Assembly (NCBI GenBank): GCA_905147135.1
Contig: LR990048.1
Location: forward strand, 5,378,563-5,442,562
Direction of reading: 5' to 3'
Source: Blastobasis lacticolella
Lineage: Eukaryota; Arthropoda; Insecta; Lepidoptera; Blastobasidae
DNA: 64,000 nt
The translations under genes were made by a program, and so were the position numbers. Shown here one piece after another: positions 47,601 through 50,459 of this stretch. Below the pieces are notes generated by a model that worked only from the letters and a program-made list of their open reading frames with translations, was not told where the DNA came from and made no database searches. Numbering within the stretch: the first letter of the stretch is position 1; every line of letters begins with the position of its first letter.

Positions 47601-47887
47601 CCTTGAATGAATGAATGAAAGATATTTATTGATTAACAAGGACCTGGTGGTTACCTTGGTGGTATATAAAAAAAAAAGAACGGGTGTCGAACCACGAATG
47701 AGTAAAATGACTACTTGGTGGACACCAGGCTAGGCCATGTCGTTGAAATAACTATGTAGGTAAAAGTAAGTAGACTTACCGTCTCTATATGTCCATTGCA
47801 AGATGACGCATGGCGAGTAAGGGGCACAAAGATGAGGATAGTGGTTTTCTTTCCAAACCGAATTCTCCACCGCCTTTTCCAGGGTTC
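8456..47887 (-). CDS. TMEM94: TMEM94 orthologue (P-type-ATPase-like ER membrane protein), 24 exons, 5' end missing
   Basis: Minus-strand exons in transcription order: 47887-47780, 47187-47039, 45025-44873, 43476-43268, 39463-39244, 37795-37598, 36580-36396, 33955-33832, 32137-32003, 27287-27142, 26219-26089, 24974-24898, 24542-24340, 21743-21651, 19798-19666, 18246-18076, 17268-17140, 16672-16593, 15870-15747, 12902-12780, 11867-11703, 10750-10474, 9165-9072, 8684-8456. Each has AG/GT borders and all phases agree, giving about 1,218 codons. The order of conserved blocks follows vertebrate TMEM94 (about 1,350 aa) throughout, and only the first 130-140 residues are not found. The family resembles P-type ATPases and has been reported as an ER magnesium transporter (ERMA). 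The degenerate phosphorylation motif DKKGILS and the hinge-like motif VMGSAAN are both present. The small exons 24974-24898 and 21743-21651 are the least certain. Confidence 0.9.
8795..9010 (-). mobile_element. SINE family C copy (3' part), minus strand
   Basis: Contains the family blocks, read on the minus strand: ACCATGATGCAATCTGGTCAGG-like start, 'GGTTCCCCTGGTAGCAGGGT', then 'CGGGCCCTCATTCTCG' and 'AACGCCAAGATGA'. Other copies are at 9829-10420, 13996-14190, 17977-18035, 35806-35965, 46199-46492 and 54862-55042. Confidence 0.75.
9072..9165 (-). CDS. TMEM94: TMEM94 penultimate exon
   Basis: A 94-nt exon with acceptor TTTACAG and donor TT/GTAAGT encodes VISLSFVHRLSSIWQRGFWT then NRVWSAAVVV. 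It aligns with vertebrate (V)F.S(I)THVHR...(L)W...PL.N..W..(A)V..VV. Entry phase 1 and exit phase 2 fit its neighbours exactly, which settles a phase conflict that would arise without it. Confidence 0.9.
9292..9560 (+). mobile_element. SINE-like element family B, about 250-270 bp
   Basis: Starts with (ATC)n then 'ACAGCCCATAACAGTCCACT', 'GGGCCTCTCCCAC', 'GGCAGGCGGGTTGGAGATCG', 'GTCGCCTTGTACGACACCCA', and ends 'CTGCCGGACACCACACGGC'. Further plus copies are at 10058-10311, 14232-14486 (diverged), 27872-28126, 37836-38086, 42938-43181, 46577-46776 (diverged) and 54448-54697. One partial minus copy is at about 15426-15506. Confidence 0.8.
9829..10425 (-). mobile_element. SINE family C, full-length, interrupted by SINE B
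   Basis: The minus strand reads from a tRNA-like head at about 10425-10345 (with 'GGTAGCCGTTGGTAAAGTTA', 'GACTCGTAAGCGAGAGG' and the B box 'GGGTTCGAATCCC') into 'GTGAGGGAAAACATCGTGAT' and the family body, ending near 9829. The SINE B insertion at 10058-10311 breaks it. The head resembles a tRNA but has no functional 3' end, so it is not called as a tRNA gene. Confidence 0.75.
10058..10311 (+). mobile_element. SINE-like family B copy with 9-bp target-site duplication
   Basis: Flanked by TAAGAGCAT at 10049-10057 and again at 10312-10320. It sits inside an older SINE C copy on the minus strand, separating its body (9829-10048) from its tRNA-like head (about 10345-10425). Confidence 0.85.
10474..10750 (-). 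CDS. TMEM94: TMEM94 exon: late membrane helices and luminal loop
   Basis: Encodes MALFVFWCYACKFLPSLIFV, LTLYGLTLRSFCEQ, a polar loop with NATDCW, then DVFYDGYYLAQHITLALITA. Vertebrates have (L)LKF...(I)..(F)GFTLQSFCD, N.T.C and A..L.AA......H at the same order. Compared with vertebrates about ten residues (the N-Q-S-I-P-K-K-type linker) are absent between HYK and MAL. Either the insect loop is shorter or a micro-exon was missed between 10751 and 11100. Confidence 0.88.
11100..11840 (-). repeat. 147-bp GC-rich minisatellite duplicating a TMEM94 exon end and 5' splice site
   Basis: About five copies at a 147-bp period. The motif TGCTACGATACC recurs at 11104, 11251, 11398, 11545 and 11692, and copies are nearly identical. 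On the minus strand each unit carries about 105 bp of the coding end of exon 11867-11703, ending in AAG/GTATCG, plus about 40 bp of intron. Only the most upstream unit is attached to a real 3' splice site. The remaining four lie in the intron. Confidence 0.95.
11703..11867 (-). CDS. TMEM94: TMEM94 exon whose donor lies inside a 147-bp minisatellite
   Basis: The correct frame encodes VCALVWYLPPAVPAGGSAWL, then Ala/Leu-rich membrane sequence, and ends SRAATNHLAVHYK. It matches the helix pair starting LVQLPP in vertebrates. The donor AAG/GTATCG at 11703/11702 is the first of five repeats. Reading past it meets TAG after two codons, so only this donor gives the full protein. GC content is very high and the other two frames are open by chance across the whole array. 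Confidence 0.85.
12432..12530. mobile_element. Short dispersed repeat (family D) example
   Basis: Contains 'CGATACCCCTAGTATTGCTAA', 'GGCAGCAGTGACCACTTTCC' and 'ATCGGGT'. Related fragments with (G)CGGTAACTGCTTACCATCAGG-type text followed by '(G)CAATAAAAAA' occur near 4203-4275, 17370-17480, 25478-25660, 31671-31790, 36838-36955, 39850-40020, 45165-45330 and 46835-46950. Boundaries are uncertain. It is probably a SINE or the 3' end of a LINE. Confidence 0.6.
12780..12902 (-). CDS. TMEM94: TMEM94 exon: first C-terminal membrane helix region
   Basis: Encodes MARDADVSLFTLISMSRHFT then ACLWNTTQFWMCAVCFLSLL. The spacing between the preceding CSLS and the ARH/SRH position equals that in vertebrates, so the exon joins directly to 15747 and no intervening exon is needed. 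It is 123 nt and phase 0 at both ends. Confidence 0.9.
13996..14190 (-). mobile_element. SINE family C copy flanked by a direct repeat
   Basis: Family body sequence runs between two copies of GACATTCAT(G/A)GTTTAT at 13980-13995 and 14191-14206 (one mismatch), best read as a target-site duplication. The left copy covers the ATG of the exon-like frame at 13863-13988. Confidence 0.75.
15747..17268 (-). CDS. TMEM94: TMEM94 exons: hinge motif block
   Basis: Exon 17268-17140 encodes AKLPRGIENIRPHIEQVDNV then PLLVSLFTDCTP and MVQIMQ. Exon 16672-16593 encodes DYGEVVCVMGSAANCLNMEI and FMQAD. Exon 15870-15747 encodes SIAVEPLYPVLCQKMPPYLT and ends LNSIPCSLS. GSAAN with the following ...AD.SIA.(E/D)P corresponds to the P-type hinge (GDGxND...AD(V/I)GIA). 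The acidic residues are replaced, as expected for TMEM94. Confidence 0.93.
18076..21743 (-). CDS. TMEM94: TMEM94 exons: variable Ser/Gly-rich cytoplasmic insert
   Basis: Exons 21743-21651, 19798-19666 and 18246-18076 are in phase and encode a low-conservation cytoplasmic stretch. It includes SASAPGAINLDHTTVKFDNE, a Gly/Asp-rich run (SGGGDGDGGASVDSLLG) and ends CLTDSTDHSAPVNFDMSNR, which leads straight into the conserved AKLPRG. The first two acceptors are tandem CAGCAG sites. The exon at 21743 is supported only by splice sites and phase, because this part of the protein is not conserved. Confidence 0.75.
18351..19146. mobile_element. Foldback DNA element with long imperfect inverted repeats
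   Basis: The left end TACAGGGTGATCGGCAGAT and the right end ATCTGCCGATCACCCTGTA are inverted copies. Inside them the arms continue for about 80-100 bp each (GTC(T)CCTAC.TATTCAG, AATCCTGGTCATAAAAAACT against AAGTTTTTTATGACTAGGATT). The middle is AT-rich without a transposase frame. TA at both ends suggests a Tc1/mariner-type target. It is intronic to TMEM94. Confidence 0.75.
21160..21544. mobile_element. Inverted-repeat element with a second MITE nested inside
   Basis: Outer ends AGGGACCTTTTACCC and GTAAAAGGTCCCTACCC are inverted. Within it, 21232-21396 is a second element with a long, nearly perfect inverted repeat: ATTATTATACTAAACGGGAC / GTCCCGTTTAGTATAATAAT, continuing through ACGCGACGTACC. 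Confidence 0.7.
21780..22400 (+). repeat. 78-bp tandem array, about 8 copies, intronic
   Basis: GCTTTTTT starts recur at 21783, 21861, 21939, 22017, 22095, 22173, 22251 and 22329. Each unit has 'GGGCCCAGCCCCACCGCTGC', 'ACTCCTGTTTAGCCAGGATC' and 'TACGGCGGCGATC(A/C)AAGATC'. Copies alternate between two variants (CAAAGATCTAACC and CCAAGATCTGACC), so expansion may have gone by dimers. It lies in the TMEM94 intron just upstream of exon 21743-21651. Confidence 0.95.
22401..24335. other. Intronic sequence without recognised elements
   Basis: Part of the TMEM94 intron between exons 24340 and 21743. It is AT-rich, with short open frames on both strands that show no domain or codon pattern. I see no full SINE or MITE in it. 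Confidence 0.4.
24340..24974 (-). CDS. TMEM94: TMEM94 exon pair: FIGMV / EKMGLESGWNCHISL signature
   Basis: A small acidic exon (24974-24898, TDDDVTDVEGFFDMQCNQ) leads into exon 24542-24340. The latter encodes VFIGMVTMQYQAQSDMVELI, ERACVRFVHFSKENELRS and VFSEKMGLESGWNCHISL. The last block is nearly identical to vertebrate TMEM94 and identifies the gene on its own. It corresponds to the P-type region that ends with the KVxxAxxLG(L/I) helix. Confidence 0.93.
24708..24831. mobile_element. Short inverted-repeat MITE
   Basis: Left end CGTCACGTAAAAAGAACGCTGACC and right end GGTCGCTCAGGGTTATTTTC / ACGTGACGGGG are imperfect inverted copies about 125 bp apart, in the intron between TMEM94 exons 24898 and 24542. 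Confidence 0.6.
25056..25317. mobile_element. TA-flanked MITE, copy 1
   Basis: Terminal inverted repeats of about 34 bp begin GAGCTCGTCTAATCTAAAAT and continue GACGCGCCCCACT; the right end is the reverse complement with one change. TA lies at both borders (25054-25055 and 25318-25319), as for Tc1/mariner-type elements. There is no coding capacity (262 bp). A near-identical copy is at 25704-25966. Confidence 0.88.
25704..25966. mobile_element. TA-flanked MITE, copy 2
   Basis: Same element and orientation as 25056-25317, separated from it by about 390 bp that includes a family D fragment. It differs by a few substitutions and a short replaced segment near the middle (about 25830). TA flanks it at 25702-25703 and 25967-25968. 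Its right end is about 120 bp from TMEM94 exon 26089-26219. Confidence 0.88.
26089..27287 (-). CDS. TMEM94: TMEM94 exon pair: DRKK and insect-variable segment
   Basis: Exon 27287-27142 encodes GTADIILDSCVDYWNGRDLT then PITAADRKKIIDFYQRN and YCTAFAYK. The conserved points are (G)TAD(V/I)(V/I)L..C.D(F/Y)W.G, DRKK(V/I).DFYQR and AFAYKP. Exon 26219-26089 continues PLTRGIAAPLSASYLELPAD and a Gln run (APQQQQWADAP) not seen in vertebrates. The junction is phase 2 and restores the Lys before Pro. Confidence 0.9.
26284..26527 (+). mobile_element. tRNA-derived SINE (family A), intact-looking
   Basis: Head GACGACCTGAGTGGTTCAGT, then GGTCAACATGCCGG (A box region) and B box GGTTCGATTCC, followed by the family body and the tail 'GGGGCTAGATGGCGCTGTGT'. 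It is one of the cleanest copies in the window. Confidence 0.88.
27872..28126 (+). mobile_element. SINE-like family B copy
   Basis: Begins ATCATCACAACCCGTAACAG and ends 'GCCGGACACCACACGGCA'. It lies in the TMEM94 intron between exons 32003 and 27287. No clear target-site duplication was seen. Confidence 0.8.
28127..29340. other. Intronic stretch, nothing recognised
   Basis: Mixed composition. A GC-richer block at 28340-28610 has short frames with many stops and looks like eroded coding or repeat DNA, but I cannot name it. Confidence 0.4.
29459..30133 (+). pseudogene. Unrecognised nested gene, one in-frame TAG (possible pseudogene or readthrough gene)
   Basis: The ATG at 29459 (context CAACATG) opens 148 codons ending in TAG at 29903-29905. 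The same frame continues without another stop to TGA at 30131-30133, giving 224 sense codons in all. The first part has acidic/aromatic sequence such as SIRYNFDATRPKEDRLLVNW and NWLMPLFWGPPPRE. A Cys/His cluster spans the stop: CSCG before it, then C, a His, and HHFCTAHVSAW after it, which could form a zinc site only if both parts are joined. Then KYMVPAILLKESTEMFREVI follows. TATAAAT is at 29354-29360 and AATAAA at 30181-30186. It lies on the strand opposite TMEM94 within its 27288-32002 intron. I do not recognise the family. Base composition is more GC-rich than the surrounding intron. Confidence 0.55.
30190..31670. other. Intronic stretch, nothing recognised
   Basis: AT-rich TMEM94 intron sequence downstream of the nested gene. 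There is no reading frame, SINE or inverted-repeat element I can support. Confidence 0.4.
31801..32012 (-). repeat. 46-bp GC-rich minisatellite duplicating a TMEM94 5' splice site
   Basis: GTACCTGCG recurs at 31815, 31861, 31907, 31953 and 31999, an exact 46-bp period. Each unit contains GCCGCCCAGCCGCC and, on the minus strand, CGCAG/GTACGG, a good donor. The most upstream unit overlaps the end of exon 32137-32003, and the other four lie in the intron. Confidence 0.95.
32003..32137 (-). CDS. TMEM94: TMEM94 exon whose donor lies inside a 46-bp minisatellite
   Basis: Encodes QADTIRRETRFARSLQLGTR, VKVPLPHMLAVLVTDHAA and ends QLQMLSQ. The first in-frame donor, CAG/GTACGG at 32003/32002, gives phase 0 and continues correctly to the next exon (GTADIILDSCVDYWNGRDLT at 27287). 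Four more copies of this donor follow at 46-bp intervals. Confidence 0.88.
32167..32405 (-). mobile_element. tRNA-derived SINE (family A), minus strand
   Basis: Full family structure read on the minus strand, with the B box GGTTCGATTCC and 'GGGACCTCTTGCGTGG' in plus text. It sits only 30 bp from the 3' splice site of TMEM94 exon 32137-32003. Confidence 0.85.
32660..32870. mobile_element. Dispersed LINE/SINE tail fragment
   Basis: Contains 'CAATCCGTTGCGTAGTTTAG' and a 'GACAGATAGA..GCGAAAAGCGTCTTTATTTT'-like ending. This is shared with the insert at 48388-48590 ('AAAATCCGTTGCGTAGTTTC', 'AGCGACTTTGTTTTATACTA'), so both are copies of one 3' tail family. Confidence 0.5.
33552..33625 (+). repeat. 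(TG)n microsatellite, impure
   Basis: TGTGTG and TGTATG runs of about 70 bp in a TMEM94 intron. Confidence 0.8.
33832..36580 (-). CDS. TMEM94: TMEM94 exon pair: conserved nucleotide-domain-like core
   Basis: Exon 36580-36396 encodes FDDQRWRQHLARLKPLGLAA then LLNTC, matching the vertebrate F(D)D..W..HL..LKPLGL..LLN.C. Exon 33955-33832 encodes EDLVPVTNRRCLCELAKQIG then FTDAATDNYTIEE, matching CELA(R/K).IGFT. The split Ser codon joins them in phase. This is the best-preserved large soluble region of the gene. Confidence 0.92.
34021..35510. other. Intronic AT-rich stretch, nothing recognised
   Basis: AT-rich sequence in the TMEM94 intron between exons 33832 and 36396. No coding frame or repeat family is recognised before the MITE at 35518. 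Confidence 0.4.
35518..35677. mobile_element. MITE related to the one beside the TMEM94 stop
   Basis: Ends GCAGCCGTACCGCCGATCTCC and GGAGATAGGCGCTACCACTGC are imperfect inverted copies. Internal arms GTACGTCGCCGTCTTGATGC / GCATCAAAATGGCGGCGTAC and CAATTGAG pair almost throughout, so it would form a near-complete hairpin. The terminal sequence matches the element at 8279-8409. Confidence 0.75.
35806..35965 (+). mobile_element. SINE family C 3' part
   Basis: Contains 'TCTGGTCAGGTTCCCCTGGT', 'CGGGCCCTCGTGCGCGAGAG' and 'AACGCCAAGATGAT'. The tRNA-like head is missing. Confidence 0.75.
36644..36837. mobile_element. Inverted-repeat MITE
   Basis: Left GTAGGCTAGTTACGTAACTC / TGTTGCCAAC pairs with right GTTGGCAACAGCGTTATGTA / ATTAGGCTAC. 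Inner arms ATCATCGATTTCAT and ATGAAATCGATGAT also pair. A half copy with the same end (GATGGCAACAGAGTTACATA, ATTAGCATACAG) is at about 41965-42033. Confidence 0.75.
37598..39463 (-). CDS. TMEM94: TMEM94 exon pair with the degenerate P-type phosphorylation motif
   Basis: Exon 39463-39244 encodes the stalk segment (FKLLSETRQRC...TARTANIVHVLGSLS without a membrane helix). Exon 37795-37598 opens with ALCCIDKKGILSWPNPTAEK. DKKGILS occupies the position of the P-type ATPase DKTGT(L/I) motif: the Asp is kept, but Thr and the second Thr are replaced, as in vertebrate TMEM94 (DK.GILSWPNP). The rest of the exon is low-complexity Ser/Gln/Pro. Exon 37795-37598 is in phase 0 at both ends. Confidence 0.9.
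37836..38086 (+). mobile_element. SINE-like family B copy
   Basis: Begins TCATCATCACAGCCCG and ends 'GCCGGCCCACACGGCC', with a few small deletions. It lies 41 bp upstream (in transcription) of TMEM94 exon 37795-37598. Confidence 0.8.
40270..40505 (+). mobile_element. Mariner-type transposase C-terminal relic
   Basis: Frames broken by several stops and shifts encode EEAVVAFN and then, in another frame, QEWFGRMKNCLKCN and EYLEKQLN. This recalls the conserved end of mariner-like transposases (..W...(F/N)WF.RM.KC(I/L)...G.YFEKQ). Only the C-terminus remains and it cannot be active. Confidence 0.55.
40534..40775 (-). mobile_element. tRNA-derived SINE (family A), minus strand
   Basis: Full family structure on the minus strand with an intact B box (GGTTCGATTCC). 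It sits directly after an (AATA)n stretch at 40507-40532 that would serve as its tail. Confidence 0.87.
42104..42345 (+). mobile_element. tRNA-derived SINE (family A), plus strand
   Basis: Head GACGACCTGAGTGGTTCAAT and B box GGTTCGATTCC intact, with the body and tail as in 26284-26527. An (ATTT)n tail follows. Confidence 0.88.
42603..42789. mobile_element. Inverted-repeat MITE
   Basis: TTAAATAAGGCCGATTTTTC / AATCCTC.GATAAAAC on the left is inverted on the right as GTTTTATCAGAGGATTGAAA / AATCGGCCCTTAATTTA. Total length is about 187 bp, with an AT-rich middle. Confidence 0.8.
42938..43181 (+). mobile_element. SINE-like family B copy
   Basis: Begins TCATAATCACAGCCCATAAC and ends 'GTCGGACACCACACGGCT'. 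It ends about 85 bp from the donor of TMEM94 exon 43476-43268. Confidence 0.8.
43268..43476 (-). CDS. TMEM94: TMEM94 exon: transmembrane hairpin before the catalytic loop
   Basis: Two hydrophobic helices are visible, MEGIILPLVICVVVVASFA and a second one ending LPLLQIVFPLSWVALN. Between them is a short exposed loop (RHAYRLPGVAHWTEVYLLQT). Vertebrate TMEM94 has the same pair, with W...LLQ...N..LP(I/L)LPLLFP.LWV, and the exon ends at the same Cys-Gly-x-Ala-Arg position. The donor splits an Arg codon. Confidence 0.92.
43481..44870. other. Intronic stretch, nothing recognised
   Basis: TMEM94 intron. The short open frames at 43668-43925 and 44153-44419 are low-complexity or hydrophobic by composition and have no domain I recognise. 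Confidence 0.4.
44873..45025 (-). CDS. TMEM94: TMEM94 exon: linker after the actuator-like loop
   Basis: Encodes a basic start (EQFSKPRTRAPHQNK) then ETPYLKNLKLALERATTRP and ITVFEKQRYL. This matches the vertebrate block ETP..(D/N).(I/L)...L..A..RP(V/I)T...(N/K).R. The acceptor is AAACTTACAG and the donor is CTT/GTAAGT. Both phases are 0. Confidence 0.92.
45434..45655 (-). mobile_element. RTE-clade LINE RT C-terminal relic
   Basis: The minus-strand frame begins (I)MRLMCGVTRLDRVCNEYTRD then SLDVRDIPDKFEE. This matches the RTE/BovB C-terminus ML(R/L)WMCG(V/H)T(R/L)..(K/R)(I/V)RNE.I(R/L). and SL.V.P...K. The later part of the frame is no longer recognisable. Confidence 0.65.
46199..46492 (+). 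mobile_element. SINE family C copy with part of the head
   Basis: Contains the B box-like GGTTTCGAATCCCC, 'GTGAGGGAAAACATCGTGAT', 'GCGACTGAATGTG', 'GGTCAGGTTCCCCTGGTAGC' and ends 'AACGCTAAGATGATGATAAT'. It is followed by an (ATTT)n tail. Confidence 0.8.
47039..47187 (-). CDS. TMEM94: TMEM94 exon: actuator-like loop
   Basis: Encodes GELVNLPWALLVEGDVVVL followed by RPGQEVPG, which is the most conserved P-type-like stretch near the N-terminus (LVEGD..-LRPG, comparable to the actuator domain 'vPGD' strand). Phase 1 entry and phase 0 exit match its neighbours. The donor is CAG/GTAGTG. Confidence 0.93.
47780..47887 (-). CDS. TMEM94: TMEM94 exon: pre-actuator segment (most 5' exon found)
   Basis: Encodes TLEKAVENSVWKENHYPHLC then APYSPCVILQWTYRDG, aligned with the vertebrate segment ending W(A)YRDG before the actuator-like loop. 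The acceptor follows a T-rich tract at 47888-47900 and the donor is GGTAAG at 47780/47779. It starts with two bases of a split codon, so at least one upstream coding exon must exist. I found no convincing exon for the two N-terminal membrane helices between 47888 and 50450. Confidence 0.88.
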
Positions 47888-48207
47888 CTGTTTAATAAAA
47901 AAAAGATAGAGTTAGGTACAGGTAGGGTAGGGTAGTGGTGGAGTAGGAGTTGGACACCATGCGAATGAAGTCGCGCCGCGCCAGAATCTAACGTCTTATT
48001 TTGTATATGGACGACTTAAAAACAATTTGCGCATTCTAAAAACATATTCCGTCTACTTAGAACTCCAACAGCACAACAGAACTACAACTTTTTAATATAT
48101 CAGCTTCAAAATGTTTGACTCAGCGACCGATTTTACCACAATAGCCGACAACATAAAACACCATTTCTCTGAAAGTATAATAATCCGTAATTTCAAAAAA
48201 GAATATT

Positions 48208-48648
48208 TGACGACCTGAGTGGTTAAGTTGGTTAACATGCCCGTCACTATGGTACACAGAGGTACCGGGTTCGATTCCCGGCCAAGCAGAAATTGAAATG
48301 ATGAATTTATATTTCTGTTGAAGCCAGACCGGCTGTAGTATGTATAATAAGTACGTATTTAAAAAAAGCATATAAGTAGTTTATCAGTTACTAGTGGACC
48401 CGGCGCGACTTCGTACGCGTACACCTATTTTACCCTTACCTACCCTTTTTTTCTTACTTAAAAGCCTTCCTCTTGAATCACTCTATCTATTAAAAAAAAC
48501 CGCATCAAAATCCGTTGCGTAGTTTCAAAGATTTAAGCATACAAAGGGACATAGGGACAGAGAAAGCGACTTTGTTTTATACTATGTAGCACCCACAACA
48601 CAAGCTTTGCTTACTTTGGGGCCAGATGGCGCTGTGTGAATTTGTCGA
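48208..48648 (+). mobile_element. tRNA-derived SINE (family A) split by a later insertion
   Basis: The SINE head and body run from 48208 to about 48390 ('GTAGTTTATCAGTTACTAG'). About 200 bp of another repeat (to about 48590, with 'CGCGACTTCGTACGCG' and 'AAAATCCGTTGCGTAGTTTC') intervenes. The SINE tail then resumes at 'TAGCACCCACAACACAAGCT' and ends near 48648. Confidence 0.8.
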
Positions 48649-48779
48649 AGCTCATTTCTTTATTTATTTGTTTTCTTTACGTCAATGAGGCGTTTTCAAG
48701 ACTAGCTTCTTAACAATTGCCATTGATGGTGCGCTCTACCGTGTCAAACATTATTATAAGATTTTAGTGGTATAGTATT

Positions 48780-49190
48780 AAAATTTATCTTTATTTCGAC
48801 GCATATTGTCGGGAACACTGCGGACCGACGAAAAGCTCTTGGAACTGGAGGAAGCGGTACACAGATTACATTGGGACATTATAGGGTTATCTGAAGTCCG
48901 GGTAAAGGGACTCGATAATCGTCGGAAATGTGCTTTACGCGGGAGGGCGACCAACTGCCCCTAGGTTGTGTCGGGTTCCTCGTCCATAAATCCCTCGTGA
49001 ACAAAGTTGCCAAGATCGAGAGTGTCCTGTTACCAGTATGGCAAAAGACCCCAGAGCCAAGTTAACGCGACACTGTACCGAAAATATCCCAGAAGTATTG
49101 TTATAAAGCAAAAATCGTTTACATAGGAGATCTCTATAAGAGATCTCTTCCAGCCAACCTGAGAGATGTTTGAGCATTAACACGGATCGG
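48780..49190 (+). mobile_element. RTE-clade LINE endonuclease relic
   Basis: A plus frame encodes GTLRTDEKLLELEEAVHRLH then WDIIGLSEVRVKG. This matches the start of RTE endonucleases (NVRTL...E.L.ELE.A...L..DI(I/L)GL(S/Q)E.R..G). Later pieces ('VGNVLYAGG' and 'VNKVAKIESV') are in shifted frames. The element is truncated and inactive. Confidence 0.65.
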
Positions 49191-49331
49191 TGCTTAAGTG
49201 TTTATTTCTAAATAGTAGAGAGAAGTTTCAAAACGTAAATACAAAAATACACAGATATCTCCTTATATACACTTAGTGTAACGTAGTATACATACATACA
49301 ATATACCTACATAAATTAAATTTTAACAAAC

Positions 49332-49418
49332 TTATACCAGACCATACAATATGCACGCCGTAACCACAATTATGAATCCAACTTCCGCTAAAGACAGGAT
49401 ATTAAAAATAGATATCAT
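49332..49418 (-). CDS. Candidate 28-aa single-helix membrane peptide ORF
   Basis: The ATG at 49418 to TAA at 49332 encodes MISIFNILSLAEVGF then IIVVTACILYGLV. It is almost wholly hydrophobic with one Glu, long enough for one membrane helix. An AATAAA-type signal lies downstream on the same strand near 49200. Alternatively the stretch from the TTTAG acceptor to CTG/GTATAAG could be a membrane exon of the missing TMEM94 N-terminus, but its exit phase (0) does not fit the exon at 47887 directly. It could also be chance. Confidence 0.25.
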   Translation of the reverse strand: MISIFNILSLAEVGFIIVVTACILYGLV

Positions 49419-49426
49419 TTCAACGA

Positions 49427-49990
49427 ATGTGTTTGACGTTTCAAAAACAATGTGTATTTGAAACCTCAAAACCTCACGGCTTCTCCGTGGATCAAGACGT
49501 GTTGGGCCACGTGCCTTCTATAATACTGACAAACGAAGAATTGCAATTAGGCGTCTATCAACTCTGGATCACAGGCGATACCTGGCTGATCTATCCCAAA
49601 GGTTGCAGTAGTACTCCCTACATAGCTGAAGCAGCTGTTCTGAAGTGAAATACCGCCTTACCTTGAGAGGTTGCCTAGAGCTCGATGTGTCATGCGAAAT
49701 TGAGATTAGATTAGCTCAACATCGAAAAACGGGAGGTTATGTAGGTTGGACCAAGACGGAATGGGCTCCGTTGGTCCTACCTCGTTTCCATGTCGCGTGT
49801 CTCCCGTCTAAGTGGTTGTTGTTGAAATCTTGGAGCCAGATATCAAATCTCACAAAGCTAAGAGCAGGGTCATTCACTGCGAACGAGGAGGACTATGTCA
49901 CAACGGAGCGGACGACATTATCAAAATCAGCAAAAACGCCAACATGATGACAATATTCGATATTCGACTGTGCCGGACACCGCACAAATA
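49427..49990 (+). pseudogene. Unassigned broken coding-like region
   Basis: The first frame (49427-49648) has good protein-like content: HGFSVDQDVLGHVPSIILTN then EELQLGVYQLWITGDTWLIY and PKGCSSTPYIAEAAVLK, stop. Two other frames then continue (KYRLTLRGCLELDVSCEIEI; later VVVEILEPDIKSHKAKS and HCERGGLCHNGADDIIK), each overlapping the last. The last ~30 bp (CTGTGCCGGACACCGCAC) resembles the end of SINE B. This looks like a frameshifted gene copy or transposon remnant of unknown family. Confidence 0.35.
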
Positions 49991-50459
49991 TAACCATAAA
50001 TAAATTAAACTAAACACAGTGTAAAACAGTCCTCAAGTCGCAAGCGGATAAACGTAATATGATAAGATAAATGTTCAACTATAGCCATAGAATACCGTAC
50101 GCAATTTACGTATTCCAAGATTCATGATCAGAATCCCAGCAGAACATAAGGTGACTGTGAGGTGGATTATCCCTTGACTAGATTTGGGGCACGCTCAATC
50201 GGCTTGCAATAACGAACTTCCCGCTATCTACTCTCTACGGAGTACTCGACGTCACTACAAGGCCGAAAAAACCAACTCGCAACTGGCAAGCCACAATATG
50301 CACGTTGTCAGAATGGCAGTACACAAGCGCACGTTACGCAGGGATCACGCATGGCACGCAGGCATGCGCCCGCGCGCGATAAGGCAGTGACTAGATAACA
50401 GTTTTCGCAAGTAAACATATAATAATTTTCAATAAGTGACTTGTTTATCCTATAAAACA

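Noticed and set aside
50436..50459. Upstream GTG as the dome start
   Set aside because: The ATG at 50460 gives a proper signal peptide. Eukaryotic initiation at GTG is unlikely.
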